NCBI RefSeq assembly: GCF_047946665.1
Contig: NZ_CP172312.1
Span: forward strand, 2,108,001 to 2,172,000
Length of the DNA: 64,000 nt
Reading direction: 5' to 3'
Source: Allohahella sp002354735
GTDB lineage: Bacteria > Pseudomonadota > Gammaproteobacteria > Pseudomonadales > Oleiphilaceae
Made by a program: the position numbers and the translations under genes. Positions 16,238 to 25,678 of this stretch are shown piece by piece; within the stretch, counting starts at the first letter, position 1, and the number at the start of each line of letters is the position of its first letter. Under the pieces are notes generated by a model. That model saw only the letters and a list, made by a program, of their open reading frames with translations, did no database searches and was not told the DNA's origin.

Positions 16238-17179
16238 TCAGGACGCCGCGTTACCGGTCAGGCTTTCTGAGCGTAGTGAGGCGAAATCGAACAGCTGCGT
16301 ATCGCACAACTGCGAAGGTGCAATGTTCTGCAACGCAGCGAACATGTTGTCCAGCCTTCCAGGCGTTTCACGCTCCCAACCCTGCAACATGTCCTTGATA
16401 TTCTGGCGCTGGAGATTTTCCTGACTACCGCAGAGGTTACAGGGAATGATCGGGAAGGCTTTCAGATCGGCAAACTTGCTCAGATCCTTCTCCGCGCAAT
16501 AGGCGAGCGGCCTAATGACGACATTGCGACCATCATCACTCTTCAGTTTGGGCGGCATCGCACTCAGCTTGGCGCCGAAGAACATGTTGAGGAACAGTGT
16601 TTCGAGTATATCGTCACGGTGATGCCCCAACGCAATCTTGTTGCAGCCATTTTCCTGGGCAAAGTTATACAGAATACCCCTGCGCAGCCTGGAACAGAGA
16701 CCGCAGGTGGTTTTGCCTTCAGGGATGCGATCCTTGACGATGCTATAGGTGTCACGTTCGACAATACGATAATCGACTCCAAGCCTATCCAGATACGCCG
16801 GCAGCACGTGCTCGGGAAATCCTGGCTGCTTCTGGTCCAGATTGACAGCCAAGAGGGAGAATTCGACCGGCGCGCTTCGCTGCAGGGCCATTAAGATGTC
16901 CAGCATGGCATAGCTGTCCTTGCCGCCACTGAGGCACACCATGATCCTGTCACCGGCTTCGATCATATTGAAATCAGCGATGGCCTTGCCGACGTTGCGA
17001 CGAATGCGTTTCTCAAGCTTGTTGGCATTGACCGAACCAGGCCGCAGTCCCGGTTGCTGATCGTCGGCTTCATCCACTGCCCGTAACGGGATGCGGCCGC
17101 CCGCTGCAGCTGCAAAGGCATCAGTGTACTGGACGGTAGGCCCTAGCGGGCGTCCAGCGGCATCTGTATTGATTGACAT
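16238..17179 (-). CDS. ttcA: tRNA 2-thiocytidine(32) synthetase TtcA
   Basis: TtcA is an iron-sulfur PP-loop enzyme that thiolates cytidine 32 in several tRNAs. The ATP PP-loop motif is SGGKDS (84-89). The cluster cysteines are CGLC (159-162) with a further Cys in IIPCNLCGSQ. The 313-residue protein has an N-terminal extension of about 50 residues rich in Ala, Gly and Asp ahead of the catalytic core. The ATG at 17179 is preferred over an in-frame TTG at 17206. The gene lies tail to tail with the SPW-type gene and has no operon partner downstream. Confidence 0.95.
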   Translation of the reverse strand: MSINTDAAGRPLGPTVQYTDAFAAAAGGRIPLRAVDEADDQQPGLRPGSVNANKLEKRIRRNVGKAIADFNMIEAGDRIMVCLSGGKDSYAMLDILMALQRSAPVEFSLLAVNLDQKQPGFPEHVLPAYLDRLGVDYRIVERDTYSIVKDRIPEGKTTCGLCSRLRRGILYNFAQENGCNKIALGHHRDDILETLFLNMFFGAKLSAMPPKLKSDDGRNVVIRPLAYCAEKDLSKFADLKAFPIIPCNLCGSQENLQRQNIKDMLQGWERETPGRLDNMFAALQNIAPSQLCDTQLFDFASLRSESLTGNAAS

Positions 17180-17248
17180 GGGCGTGCGTAAACCTCGAAG
17201 CGGCAAAATGTCTATGATACTACATGAGGCGAATCGGCCACAGTCTGC

Positions 17249-18106
17249 TCAGCGCCTGATATCGTTCAAGCGCCAATCATAGTCGTAGTCGATGTCTTCA
17301 GGCTTATTGCCACCGGCGAGCAGCTGGCTCGCGTGATAAGTCTGCAAGTGTTGGAAGAGCTCAGCCTCAGCGCCAAAGTCCGCAGCATACCAGTCATAGA
17401 TCGAAGACAGCCGAAACTGCCCTTCTCCCAGCACCGCCACACCTTTACTCTGATTGATGAAGGTCTTCGCTGCCTCGTCCAGCTGTTGCTCGAGTGCATC
17501 GGCCGAATAAGCCTTGGGAGCCAGGTTCGGACAACCAATGCTCGCGCAGTTCACCGCATAGTGAATGCGCTTGTCCTGCCAGATCGGTCGCAGGATTCGA
17601 TGCTCGATATCGTTGAGCGTGAGCTTCTTGCCCGCGACCGTAGTGACTTTCTCATCCCACGGGCCGGTGTTGAAGAAGCCGCCCTTGATCTTCTTGATGC
17701 TGTCCACAGGATACGCGTCGATGACCAGTTGAACGGTCAAGACGTTATACAGATTTATCCAGTACGCCATTTGCTCAGCTCTGTTTAGAGCTCTCGGGTC
17801 GATGGCTGTTAGACCGTCGATATAGGCGCGCAAGCGCCCGGCGTCATCCGCTTTCAGCGCGGCATAATCCACGAGCGCGTTGCCCTGTTCGTCATGACTC
17901 AAATGACTATTGAGAATGCTGGTCCAGCGCTCGTGATCGATCTCATGTTGCGACTGTTCGTCGGATTTGTCCCAGAACGGCCAAAGGTCCGACTTCGGCG
18001 CCGCCATCAGATGCGGGCTGGCCAAAAGGAGGCAAAGTGACAACACAAGGCCTAGACTAGGCATTCGAGATCGTATGGTTTTGGTCCAATTCGGCCGGAG
18101 CTTCAT
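17249..18106 (-). CDS. Secreted DUF547 protein
   Basis: The 285-residue product begins with a signal peptide (basic start, hydrophobic LGLVLSLCLLLASP, cleavage near LMAAPKS). The rest matches DUF547, with WINLYNVLTVQLV, FFNTGPWD and the block HYAVNCASIGCPNLAP. The two Cys residues of the last block are a family hallmark. It is probably periplasmic. The function of DUF547 is not established; a fold related to papain-like or transglutaminase-type proteins has been suggested. The ATG at 18106 is chosen over a TTG 24 bp upstream. It diverges from the DnaJ-related gene. Confidence 0.85.
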   Translation of the reverse strand: MKLRPNWTKTIRSRMPSLGLVLSLCLLLASPHLMAAPKSDLWPFWDKSDEQSQHEIDHERWTSILNSHLSHDEQGNALVDYAALKADDAGRLRAYIDGLTAIDPRALNRAEQMAYWINLYNVLTVQLVIDAYPVDSIKKIKGGFFNTGPWDEKVTTVAGKKLTLNDIEHRILRPIWQDKRIHYAVNCASIGCPNLAPKAYSADALEQQLDEAAKTFINQSKGVAVLGEGQFRLSSIYDWYAADFGAEAELFQHLQTYHASQLLAGGNKPEDIDYDYDWRLNDIRR

Positions 18107-18229
18107 GATCAGACTGCCTTCTCCTGACAAGTGGTTTATCGAATGGGAAAGTCGCTATTACAGCAAAATCCGCTTCACTGTGATGAGGATTCAAGATCGG
18201 CGCCAACATTGCCGTGTCGAACCGACGAT

Positions 18230-18763
18230 ATGGTGTCAATGAGAGCAGCGTTGTCTCAGCGGATCGAAGCGCTGCAACTGGCAATCGACGAGCTACTGCG
18301 CACGAATCGCGGACCCACTACCGAGCAGCAGTTGATCCAGACGCTTTCCAGCCCACCCTATGCCCTCATCGACTCAGCTGGTCTTCGTTCGCCGCTTGGC
18401 CTCTTTCAACTGCACTTTCTGATATTTCACTCACTGTACAGTCTGCGTCAGCGGGACGCACGGATACTCATACACACACTCCACATCGGCTACAACAGAC
18501 CCAGTGCTTCAGACCTCGACGACAGAGACCTGGCAAGTGAAGATTTGGCTCCGACGCCCATGAGCCAGGTCGACTGCATCGAGCATATGCAGGCTACTGC
18601 CGAACCGCTGGCGCAATACTACCTGGACCTCGACAACCTGTTCACGACCTCATCGGGCGACGTGCAGGCGCTGCTGGGCAACTTCTGGAATGCCTTTGGG
18701 AGGCATGTGACTGCTTCTTCTTCGACGCACCGGGAGGTGGTCAGGGAACACCGACAAGACTGA
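18230..18763 (+). CDS. DnaJ-related protein lacking a J domain
   Basis: The 177-residue protein matches the DNAJ_related N-terminal domain. Diagnostic stretches are TEQQLIQTLSSPPYAL, GLFQLHFLIFHSLYSLR and YYLDLDNLFTTSSGDVQALL. Full-length relatives usually end in a J domain with an HPD motif that engages Hsp70. Here the frame stops shortly after LLGNFWNAFGRH with no HPD, so it may be a naturally short form. The start is uncertain: ATGs at 18230 and 18239 and a GTG at 18131 are all in frame. The 3' end overlaps the convergent MalM-like gene by 23 bp. Confidence 0.7.
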   Translation: MVSMRAALSQRIEALQLAIDELLRTNRGPTTEQQLIQTLSSPPYALIDSAGLRSPLGLFQLHFLIFHSLYSLRQRDARILIHTLHIGYNRPSASDLDDRDLASEDLAPTPMSQVDCIEHMQATAEPLAQYYLDLDNLFTTSSGDVQALLGNFWNAFGRHVTASSSTHREVVREHRQD

Positions 18764-19880
18764 GCTGAACGGTCCCGTGGCGCACATGGTTCAATACATC
18801 GGGGCCATATTCGTCGGGATATACCACACTCTTGCGCGACTGATCCCGCTGGCGAGACAAAATCACGGCATAGGCCTCGCGTTCGGGATCCAATTCGAGA
18901 AATCCCTCCAGATAGGCGCGCCGAAACCAGGACTCTGCTTCGTAGCTGTAAACGATGTCGTTGAACAGGCGAACCGGCTTCCAGTCCTTGTCGAGCGTCA
19001 GGACCGCCGGATAGTAAAGATCTGACTTGTTGGCGTTGACGAAGGAGCGAAGACGGACGCGTCTGGTGCGCTCCAGTTCATCGAGGCTGACTACCCGGAA
19101 CAGGCTACGTCCCGTTCCAAAGCCATAGTCGGCCTCGTCCGCGGCGATGTTGAGGACGATGCCATCCTCACCATCGAGCTCATCTACCGGGTACTCAAGC
19201 TTGCGCATGTAGTCCAGCAGCTCGGCACAACAACTGTTGGCCAGACGGTCAATGTCACGCGTCTCCTGAGCCTGGTTCAGCCCCAAAATTCTGCTTGCTT
19301 CAGCGTCTGCTCCCTCCGGCACAGGCCTCCCCGACAGCCACTGCTCCTCCGCAAGAATCTGCTGGCCATCAGGCAGGCTAGCCTCGGGCTTCTGCGTCTG
19401 CCCTACGTCCTGATAGGGCCGACTATGAAACTGGCCTGACTCATCGATATAGGTGTAGAACTTCTGCCGGCCGTCGCGCTGAAAGCCGGATTTCTCCAGT
19501 TCAGCCGCATCGATATAACTTTCATCCGGCTCGAACCGCCCGCCATTTGCCTCGGCACCGGCTGCCGCTTCAGCTTCAGCTTCGCGAACTTCAGCTTCGA
19601 GCGACACGCCGTTTTTGGCTGCTGGGTCCTGCGCATCGGCACTCGGCGCAGCAGGACCTGCATGGTCATCACCTGCATCAGCCTCCTGCAGACCCAGCTC
19701 TTCCTCTGCATCACCTGAAGCTGATGTCGACTCGACACGTCGCACTTCCACGCTGCCATCTTCACGTGTAATGGTCTCGTAGCGTTCAGCACTGATCGGA
19801 TAGGCAAATCCGAGGAAAAGCAGCCCAAGGCCTAGTACGATTGACCGTTGAGAGCAGTCAGTAATCAACGAGAGTGCCAT
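18741..19880 (-). CDS. MalM-like periplasmic protein with acidic linker
   Basis: The 379-residue product has a signal peptide (hydrophobic IVLGLGLLFLGFAYPI, cleavage near ISAERY). A long Ala/Glu/Asp-rich low-complexity region follows (about residues 50-130). The C-terminal 150 residues resemble the MalM family: SLFRVVSLDELERTRRVRLR, YYPAVLTLDKDWKPVRLFND and HGTVQLSLVG at the end. MalM is a periplasmic protein of the maltose regulon in enterics with no settled function, and no mal genes are near here. It starts 19 bp after the FadL-like gene and is likely the last gene of that operon. Confidence 0.65.
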   Translation of the reverse strand: MALSLITDCSQRSIVLGLGLLFLGFAYPISAERYETITREDGSVEVRRVESTSASGDAEEELGLQEADAGDDHAGPAAPSADAQDPAAKNGVSLEAEVREAEAEAAAGAEANGGRFEPDESYIDAAELEKSGFQRDGRQKFYTYIDESGQFHSRPYQDVGQTQKPEASLPDGQQILAEEQWLSGRPVPEGADAEASRILGLNQAQETRDIDRLANSCCAELLDYMRKLEYPVDELDGEDGIVLNIAADEADYGFGTGRSLFRVVSLDELERTRRVRLRSFVNANKSDLYYPAVLTLDKDWKPVRLFNDIVYSYEAESWFRRAYLEGFLELDPEREAYAVILSRQRDQSRKSVVYPDEYGPDVLNHVRHGTVQLSLVGVP

Positions 19881-19899
19881 ACAGTTGTCTGGTCCAGCT

Positions 19900-21552
19900 C
19901 TAGAATTTCGTGGTGAACGAGATGGCCGCCTGCACAATCTTTGTTGTCGTTCTCACGTCCAGGCCCGCATACGGGTTCAGAATAATATTGTTGATGGCTG
20001 TCGAGTTGACGTTCAAGCTCGAGTTGGCGGGAATGCTGACAGCTGAGCGCAGATAGCCAATCGCCACGTCAACGTCCGAGTCCCGATCCCACTTGTAGCC
20101 CAGTCCGAGCCCATACATTGTCGCGTCACCCAAAGGGTTTGCGGTATCTCGTCTGTTTCTCGGAATTGGGGAGTCACGGAATTCGACACCTGCCCGTAGA
20201 TCCAGACGACTGGTCGCATGAAATTCCACCCCTAAAGCGAGGTTCCAGACGTCCTGATACTCAAGTGGCAGCGTCAGCGTCGTTTCCGTGGCATTCGGCG
20301 ACAGCAGGCGTGCGGCACCCAGAAATTCGAGCGGCCGGTCAAATGTGAAGTCGAAGGCATCCCACGAGCTATAGTCGGTCCAGCCCAGGTCTGCGTTTAC
20401 AGTAAAGGCGTGATTGAGCTTGACGCTGATGCCTGTCTGGAAATGCGCTGGATGCGTGAAGTCCATTGAGACGTTGCCGGACTCCTTGGGAACGCCGCTT
20501 GGCAGGCCGAAGATGGCCCCGCCTATTGCGCCGAATAGCGAGCCTGTAAAGCGCTGCCAGAAAGCCTGCCAATCTTCGGTATACTGGACCTCGAATTGAC
20601 CCTTGAGCTTCATTTTGGCTTCACTGGTATAACTTGCCCCCCAGCTGAACCAGTCAGTTGGCGTCCACGTCAGACCAAGGACATATTTGGGTGACAGCGT
20701 TTCCTGGGTTTCAATGGTGATACCACCGATGTCATCCCACGGTCCGATATCACCGCCGCATAGTCCGAGAAAGGGTGCGAGCGGTTCGTTACCGGTTTCA
20801 CAGTTGAAGGCTGTCTGCAGTTCCTCCGCTACACCGACCAGCAGGTTGGGTGCACGTGCGAAGGTATCGATACCGATGGCCTGCTGCGAGAAATGAATGC
20901 CCAGGCCAACGGACCAGTGATCATCGATCTCGTAGGCTACGGTCGGTGACAGGTAGGTAAAGCGCTGAAGCACGGCTGTCTTGGCAAGATAGCGACCAGG
21001 ATCATTGTGCGAACGGTAATAGCCGACGAGATCAGGTGCGTAGGTCATGTTGCCGAAGGTGAATTTCGAGCCCGGGGGATTGTACGAAAACCCCGTTGAA
21101 GGGAGCACACCAGGCCCTTTAGGCAGGCGGATGATACCGAAGCCTGGCAAATAGGCTGCCAGCGTAATCGTTCGACCGTTGCCACTTTTAGACAGGATCG
21201 GGTCGTTTTCCACGCCGTCGATGCCGAAGATGTTGTATCCCGGCGGTGCATCGAACTTTGTCTGGATACTCGCTCTGACGTTCAAGAGCGTAACATTGAG
21301 ATTGCGCCCTTCAAGTTGGGTCAGACCAGCGGGATTGAAATGAATGGCCGCGATTCCGGGCGTGTCTGCCGTCACGGCATTGCCAAGCGCCAAGGCTTTG
21401 GGCGAAGTGACCAGGTTGGTCGCAAGCTGGGCCTGTGCCGTTGGCGTAGAGAGCGCCAGCGCAAGCAGTGGATAAGCCAAGCGTTCGCTGAAGCCCTTTT
21501 CTCTGATGCGAGCGGGATATTTCGCTGGCCGACCGGCGATTATAGGTTTCAT
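19900..21552 (-). CDS. FadL-family outer-membrane transporter
   Basis: The 550-residue protein has a signal peptide (cleavage near AQAQLATN) and the FadL-type hatch-domain signature IAAIHFNPAGLTQLEG. Alternating beta-strands follow to a C-terminal phenylalanine (SFTTKF), the usual beta-barrel insertion signal. FadL proteins admit long-chain fatty acids or other hydrophobic molecules. At 550 residues it is somewhat longer than E. coli FadL. Two cysteines (NCETGNEP and LCGGD) sit in what is probably an extracellular loop and may form a disulfide. Start at 21552 is an ATG 15 bp after the upstream barrel gene. Substrate not known. Confidence 0.85.
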   Translation of the reverse strand: MKPIIAGRPAKYPARIREKGFSERLAYPLLALALSTPTAQAQLATNLVTSPKALALGNAVTADTPGIAAIHFNPAGLTQLEGRNLNVTLLNVRASIQTKFDAPPGYNIFGIDGVENDPILSKSGNGRTITLAAYLPGFGIIRLPKGPGVLPSTGFSYNPPGSKFTFGNMTYAPDLVGYYRSHNDPGRYLAKTAVLQRFTYLSPTVAYEIDDHWSVGLGIHFSQQAIGIDTFARAPNLLVGVAEELQTAFNCETGNEPLAPFLGLCGGDIGPWDDIGGITIETQETLSPKYVLGLTWTPTDWFSWGASYTSEAKMKLKGQFEVQYTEDWQAFWQRFTGSLFGAIGGAIFGLPSGVPKESGNVSMDFTHPAHFQTGISVKLNHAFTVNADLGWTDYSSWDAFDFTFDRPLEFLGAARLLSPNATETTLTLPLEYQDVWNLALGVEFHATSRLDLRAGVEFRDSPIPRNRRDTANPLGDATMYGLGLGYKWDRDSDVDVAIGYLRSAVSIPANSSLNVNSTAINNIILNPYAGLDVRTTTKIVQAAISFTTKF

Positions 21553-21567
21553 AGCATGAGCCCCGGC

Positions 21568-22599
21568 TTATTCAGCGTCTTTCAAGCCGTCGATGTTGAT
21601 GGGTACTGAAACACCCAACAGCACGTCCGGTGATTCTTCTGTGAGACCGAAGCCAACGCTCGTGTTGATGATCTTCGTCTCAGAGACACGAATACCAAGG
21701 GCAAAGCTCATCAGGCCACTGACCTGATCCTCGGCAGTGATGGTCGCCTCAGCGCCGCCAGTGCCTGATAGCTTAAGTCTGGTCTCATCTGAGTAAGACA
21801 GCTGTGACGAGACGCTCAGAGAGACATCGTATGAAAGCGCGTAGGAGAAGCCGGTGGAAAGCGACAGTGAGTTAGCTGGTTCGACTTCACGCAGAATAAG
21901 ACTGCCCCGCACCTGATTGAGATCGGTTTGATTCACCCCGTAGCTTAACGACAGGCTGCTGAAAACAACAACCGGATCCAGCACCTTGGACCAGCTAGCG
22001 CCGCCGCTGAAGCTGTAATAACCGCTGCCCGTCGAGATCTGACGGTTCAGGTCGATCTCATAGGGGCTGGTGCCCGTCTTCGTCTTGAAGCCACCAAACA
22101 GGGTATAGGACGCTTCACCCGGCACATAGGCGAAGGGCTGCCATCGGGCGGTCAGTGTGACGTCGCCCCAGTCCGTGTTAGCGCGCTCTTCCTGGGTATC
22201 GTATTTTGCTACGAGTGGAATCCGGGCCGAAAGGGTCAGGTTATCCAGCAAGCCAAAGTCGATGCTGAAGCTATTGGTGAATGTGTGCTGGGCCGAAGGC
22301 ACGACGTCGAAGTTACGGGGAGTGCCGTTGACGATGTCAATGTCGAGGCGCTGATCGCCAAAATAGCTGTAGTCAAAGGCATAGGTCAGTGACTTCTTGC
22401 CCTTCTTCAAGAGCGAGTAATTTTTCTCGGCAGCCTGAAAAACTTCTTCCAGCTGCTGTGCAGAATCCGTATCCCCTTCACCCTGAGTCAAGGCTTCACG
22501 AGCTTTGTCTACCGAAGAAGACTCCTCCTCGGCCTGCAGGTGCTGACTACCTACGATCATAGTCGTCACAACGCCAAGACGTACTACCCAGTGTCTCAT
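21568..22599 (-). CDS. Outer-membrane beta-barrel with N-terminal helical segment (FapF-like)
   Basis: The 343-residue precursor has a signal peptide ending near LQAEEES. Next come about 45 residues of polar helix (SSVDKAREALTQ ... QLEEVFQAAEKNYSLLKKGKK) and then amphipathic strands such as WGDVTLTARWQPF and SLSLSTGFSYALSYDVSLSV. This helix-plus-barrel layout is that of FapF, the amyloid secretion pore of Pseudomonas, and of the wider phenol-degradation-type barrel family. The C39 peptidase-like gene lies 75 bp upstream, as FapD accompanies FapF. No amyloid subunit genes (fapB, fapC) are present. Barrel identity is firm; the Fap relation is inferred. Confidence 0.7.
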   Translation of the reverse strand: MRHWVVRLGVVTTMIVGSQHLQAEEESSSVDKAREALTQGEGDTDSAQQLEEVFQAAEKNYSLLKKGKKSLTYAFDYSYFGDQRLDIDIVNGTPRNFDVVPSAQHTFTNSFSIDFGLLDNLTLSARIPLVAKYDTQEERANTDWGDVTLTARWQPFAYVPGEASYTLFGGFKTKTGTSPYEIDLNRQISTGSGYYSFSGGASWSKVLDPVVVFSSLSLSYGVNQTDLNQVRGSLILREVEPANSLSLSTGFSYALSYDVSLSVSSQLSYSDETRLKLSGTGGAEATITAEDQVSGLMSFALGIRVSETKIINTSVGFGLTEESPDVLLGVSVPINIDGLKDAE

Positions 22600-22674
22600 T
22601 TAAATTCCTTTCTAGTTATTGTTTCTCTGCACTGCAGACTGGTGTCCCCCGGAATGAACCGCACCAGCCAGCGC

Positions 22675-23568
22675 TTAATTGCGTTTGAAGTGTAGAAACT
22701 TATTAGTATTTTCAACCGTTCCGTCGGGTTTATTCTTAGCTCGCTCGAAAGCATTCTGTAACTTGAACTCGGTCGCCTCGTGGAACTCCGGAAAGTGGCG
22801 ATAGGCGTTCAGCGTAAATGTCTGCTCATCAATGAAGCGCATATCTTCCTCCCTCAGCTCCAGCCCATCGATAGGCTTTGCTGTCCCCGGAAACACGATG
22901 AAAAGCACGTTCTGGTCCCAATGTTCCTTGAACAGCTCCTCGGTGAAGGTCATGTTGCCCAGCGAAGGATCTGCGATGAAGACACGGCCGTTTCTGACAG
23001 CTCTGACCACGACGAAGTGTTTGAAACCACCGTATTCGATCGGAACGATGGCCGGATGATCCAGCGCCTTGAGATCTTCCATTTCAGCCTTGAAACCACC
23101 TGATGGATAGCCCAGGGCTGTAACCAGACGCTTGAAGTCGAGCATTGAAAAGCCACGGCGCTCGACAATGCGATCTGCATCCCCGTAGTGCAGCAGACCT
23201 TCCATGATTTGCCGTTCCTCAAAGGTACGGCCGAGATAATGCTCGAGAACGGTGGTCAAGGCAGCCGACCCGCAACTGTAGTCGTAGGCCTGCTTGGTGA
23301 TATTGCGGAACTTTTGGACCTTCGCCGGCTCAACTTCGTAGTTATAGCGAACGAAGGCCAAGTCGGCGTTACTCACGTTGATGCCGTATTGATGCACATA
23401 CTGGCCGTCTTCGTAGGGCGGGGAGAGTACAAACTCATCCACCGTCTTGAACGCCAGTATCGAACCTGTGAGTATCAGAAACATAACTCTGCGCCGGGCG
23501 GTATGGTTTTCGATGATCGGTTGCAGCGGCGTAGAGATGGCTCCACGACCCGCTGATACCGATAACAT
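22675..23568 (-). CDS. C39-family (papain-like) peptidase, membrane-anchored, FapD-like
   Basis: The 297-residue protein has one hydrophobic segment near residues 28-45 (VMFLILTGSILAF), probably a membrane anchor or uncleaved signal. The C39 peptidase core follows. The catalytic Cys is in YDYSCGSAALTTVLEHY, His in GGFKHFVVVRAV and Asp in FIADPSLG, so the triad is complete. Bacteriocin-type C39 domains cut after double-glycine leaders; FapD of the functional amyloid system belongs to the same group. The start is uncertain: ATG 23568 is used, and ATG 23484, just before the hydrophobic segment, is a good alternative. It heads a four-gene envelope operon. Confidence 0.8.
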   Translation of the reverse strand: MLSVSAGRGAISTPLQPIIENHTARRRVMFLILTGSILAFKTVDEFVLSPPYEDGQYVHQYGINVSNADLAFVRYNYEVEPAKVQKFRNITKQAYDYSCGSAALTTVLEHYLGRTFEERQIMEGLLHYGDADRIVERRGFSMLDFKRLVTALGYPSGGFKAEMEDLKALDHPAIVPIEYGGFKHFVVVRAVRNGRVFIADPSLGNMTFTEELFKEHWDQNVLFIVFPGTAKPIDGLELREEDMRFIDEQTFTLNAYRHFPEFHEATEFKLQNAFERAKNKPDGTVENTNKFLHFKRN

Positions 23569-23659
23569 TTGCTTACACAAAACTTTGGCAACAGTACCCG
23601 ATTATCACTTTGTTTAAAGATAACCAGTTAGCAAACTGCCCCCGCAGCGGCCTGCGCTG

Positions 23660-25600
23660 CTAGGGTTTTTCGACTTCTGCCGTCTCCCGAAGACGCTCGA
23701 AATACAGACCGAGCTCCTGCTGCGCGATCCTGTTTTGCAGCAGCGCTTTGAGCGTACCGCGTTCAGCAGCTGAGAGCGTCTCTTCAGGGTGACTTACGCC
23801 CTTGAGCGCAATGACAAATATGGCATTGCCTTCGGTGAAGGTCTGCACAGGCATTGCAGCAGCACCTTCGCCATCAGCAGGCCTCTGCATGGTGAACGCA
23901 AGACGAGCAGCATCGGCATGCTGAGTATTTTGCCTGGGGCTGTTCTCGACCTCTGTCCACTCAGCGCCTTCTATATCCGGCAAAGCCGAAGCGTCAGATG
24001 AACTGGCTGCATGGAATGACTCAAGTTCTTTCTCAACCCGCGCCTCGAGCTGTTTGAGCGCCTTCTCTCTGGTGAGTTTCTTGCGAATAGCCGCTGAAAC
24101 TTCGGACAATGGTTGCACTGAGGCGTCCTGCCTATCGGACACTCGCAGCACGACACTATTCTCGTCATCGACCTCTATCAGCTCACTGTTGTTACCATCT
24201 TTGAGAACATCGTCTGAGAAGGCCTGAGCCCGGACGGTCGGATTACGAACGAGACGCCTCTCGAACTCGTCCAGCTGCTTCGACGAGCCTGATTCAGGAT
24301 AGACTTTGCCCTTGCGATCAATGAGAGGTGTCTGCAGCACCTCCAGCCCCAGCTCTTCCGCAGGGCCCTTGAGGTCGCCAGCGCTATAGCTCAGGTCTGC
24401 CAGCTTTTCGCTTTGCTCCAGAAGACGGCTCTCTGCCTGACGCTTGCGAAGTGAATCGAGCAACCTCGGCTTCGCTTCGTCGAAGGTGGGCACGTCGGCC
24501 TTTTCGATGGCATCGACCTTGACGACATGAACACCGTAGTCAGATACCACCGGATCACTGATCGCACCTTCCTCCAGAGAGAAAATCGTCTCGTCCAGCT
24601 CTGGCAGGGTGCCCTTCGCGATCAAGCCGAGACTGCCACCTTCGTCCTTCGTACCAAGGTCATCCGACCGCTCTGCTGCCAGTGCAGCAAAATCAGCGCC
24701 GCCTCGAAGCTGCTCCACAAGCTCAGCTGCTGCTGCAAGCGCTTCCTTCTCATCACGATCGCCGTTGACCTCTAGCAGGATGTGGCGAACACGTCGCTCC
24801 TCGCTAGCTGCAAAGGTGGCCTTCTCTTCTTCATACAGCGACTTCAGTTCCCCCTCGGCAGGCTCGATGCCAGCCGCGACGGAATCATGGTCCAGACGCA
24901 CATAATTGAGCTTTACACGCTCCGGTAGCGCATAGTCGGACTGATTGGCCTCGTAGTATTCCTCGACATCTTCTTCAGTGACGGTAACGTCATCGGACAG
25001 CGCTGCAGCATTGAGGCGGGCGTAAGCGAACGATCGCTGCTCTCTGTCGATGCGAAGAATATTATCGAGCTCGGCCTGAGTGACGACAGCTGTCTGGCTA
25101 AGACCGTTCGACAGCTGATTGAGCATGAGATCCTTTCTCAACTCTTCCCGGAATGCCGTAGGCGACAGACCGATGCTACTGACAACCGAGAGGAAACGGT
25201 CCTGATTGAATTTGCCGTCAACCTGAGCCTGTGGCCAGGTAAGGATGAACTGGTTGATTACCTGATCCGAAACAGTCAGCCCCAGATCTTCGGCAGCTTG
25301 CAGTCGGACACGCTTGGTTATTTCATCTTCGAGCACACTGCGACGCAGCGCGTTTTCATCGATCAGCGAGGGATTGAAGCCCTCACCCATCTGATTGTAG
25401 AGCTGTCGGGTTCTGAGCTCGACCGCTCTCTGGAATTCGGTGTCGGTGATGGGGTCACCGTTGACCACAGCCACTTCAGGCTCCCCGCTTATACTGCCGA
25501 TAATCGATTCGACACCGAAAAGTGCGAAGGTGACGATGATGAGGCCAACGATGATCTTGGCAACGGTGCCTTGGGCGTTATCGCGAATATTCTGTAGCAT
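23660..25600 (-). CDS. ppiD: Periplasmic folding chaperone PpiD
   Basis: PpiD is an inner-membrane-anchored chaperone near the SecYEG exit that helps newly exported proteins fold. The 646-residue product has one N-terminal membrane helix (IIVGLIIVTFALFGV), a SurA_N-like chaperone region (about 40-170), and one parvulin-type domain (about 268-362: VRHILLEVN, DFAALAAERSDD, GSLGLIAKG, YGVHVVKVD). It lies downstream of hupB, the usual arrangement, but an intrinsic terminator separates them, so it probably has its own promoter. The ATG at 25600 is well defined. A hairpin overlaps the stop codon at 23644-23660. Confidence 0.93.
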   Translation of the reverse strand: MLQNIRDNAQGTVAKIIVGLIIVTFALFGVESIIGSISGEPEVAVVNGDPITDTEFQRAVELRTRQLYNQMGEGFNPSLIDENALRRSVLEDEITKRVRLQAAEDLGLTVSDQVINQFILTWPQAQVDGKFNQDRFLSVVSSIGLSPTAFREELRKDLMLNQLSNGLSQTAVVTQAELDNILRIDREQRSFAYARLNAAALSDDVTVTEEDVEEYYEANQSDYALPERVKLNYVRLDHDSVAAGIEPAEGELKSLYEEEKATFAASEERRVRHILLEVNGDRDEKEALAAAAELVEQLRGGADFAALAAERSDDLGTKDEGGSLGLIAKGTLPELDETIFSLEEGAISDPVVSDYGVHVVKVDAIEKADVPTFDEAKPRLLDSLRKRQAESRLLEQSEKLADLSYSAGDLKGPAEELGLEVLQTPLIDRKGKVYPESGSSKQLDEFERRLVRNPTVRAQAFSDDVLKDGNNSELIEVDDENSVVLRVSDRQDASVQPLSEVSAAIRKKLTREKALKQLEARVEKELESFHAASSSDASALPDIEGAEWTEVENSPRQNTQHADAARLAFTMQRPADGEGAAAMPVQTFTEGNAIFVIALKGVSHPEETLSAAERGTLKALLQNRIAQQELGLYFERLRETAEVEKP

Positions 25601-25678
25601 AAAGGGTACGGTAGCTTAACGAAGGGTGGACGAGTGTAGCGCAGAACCTGGCACTGGTCAGCAGCACAGTTGCCAGAC

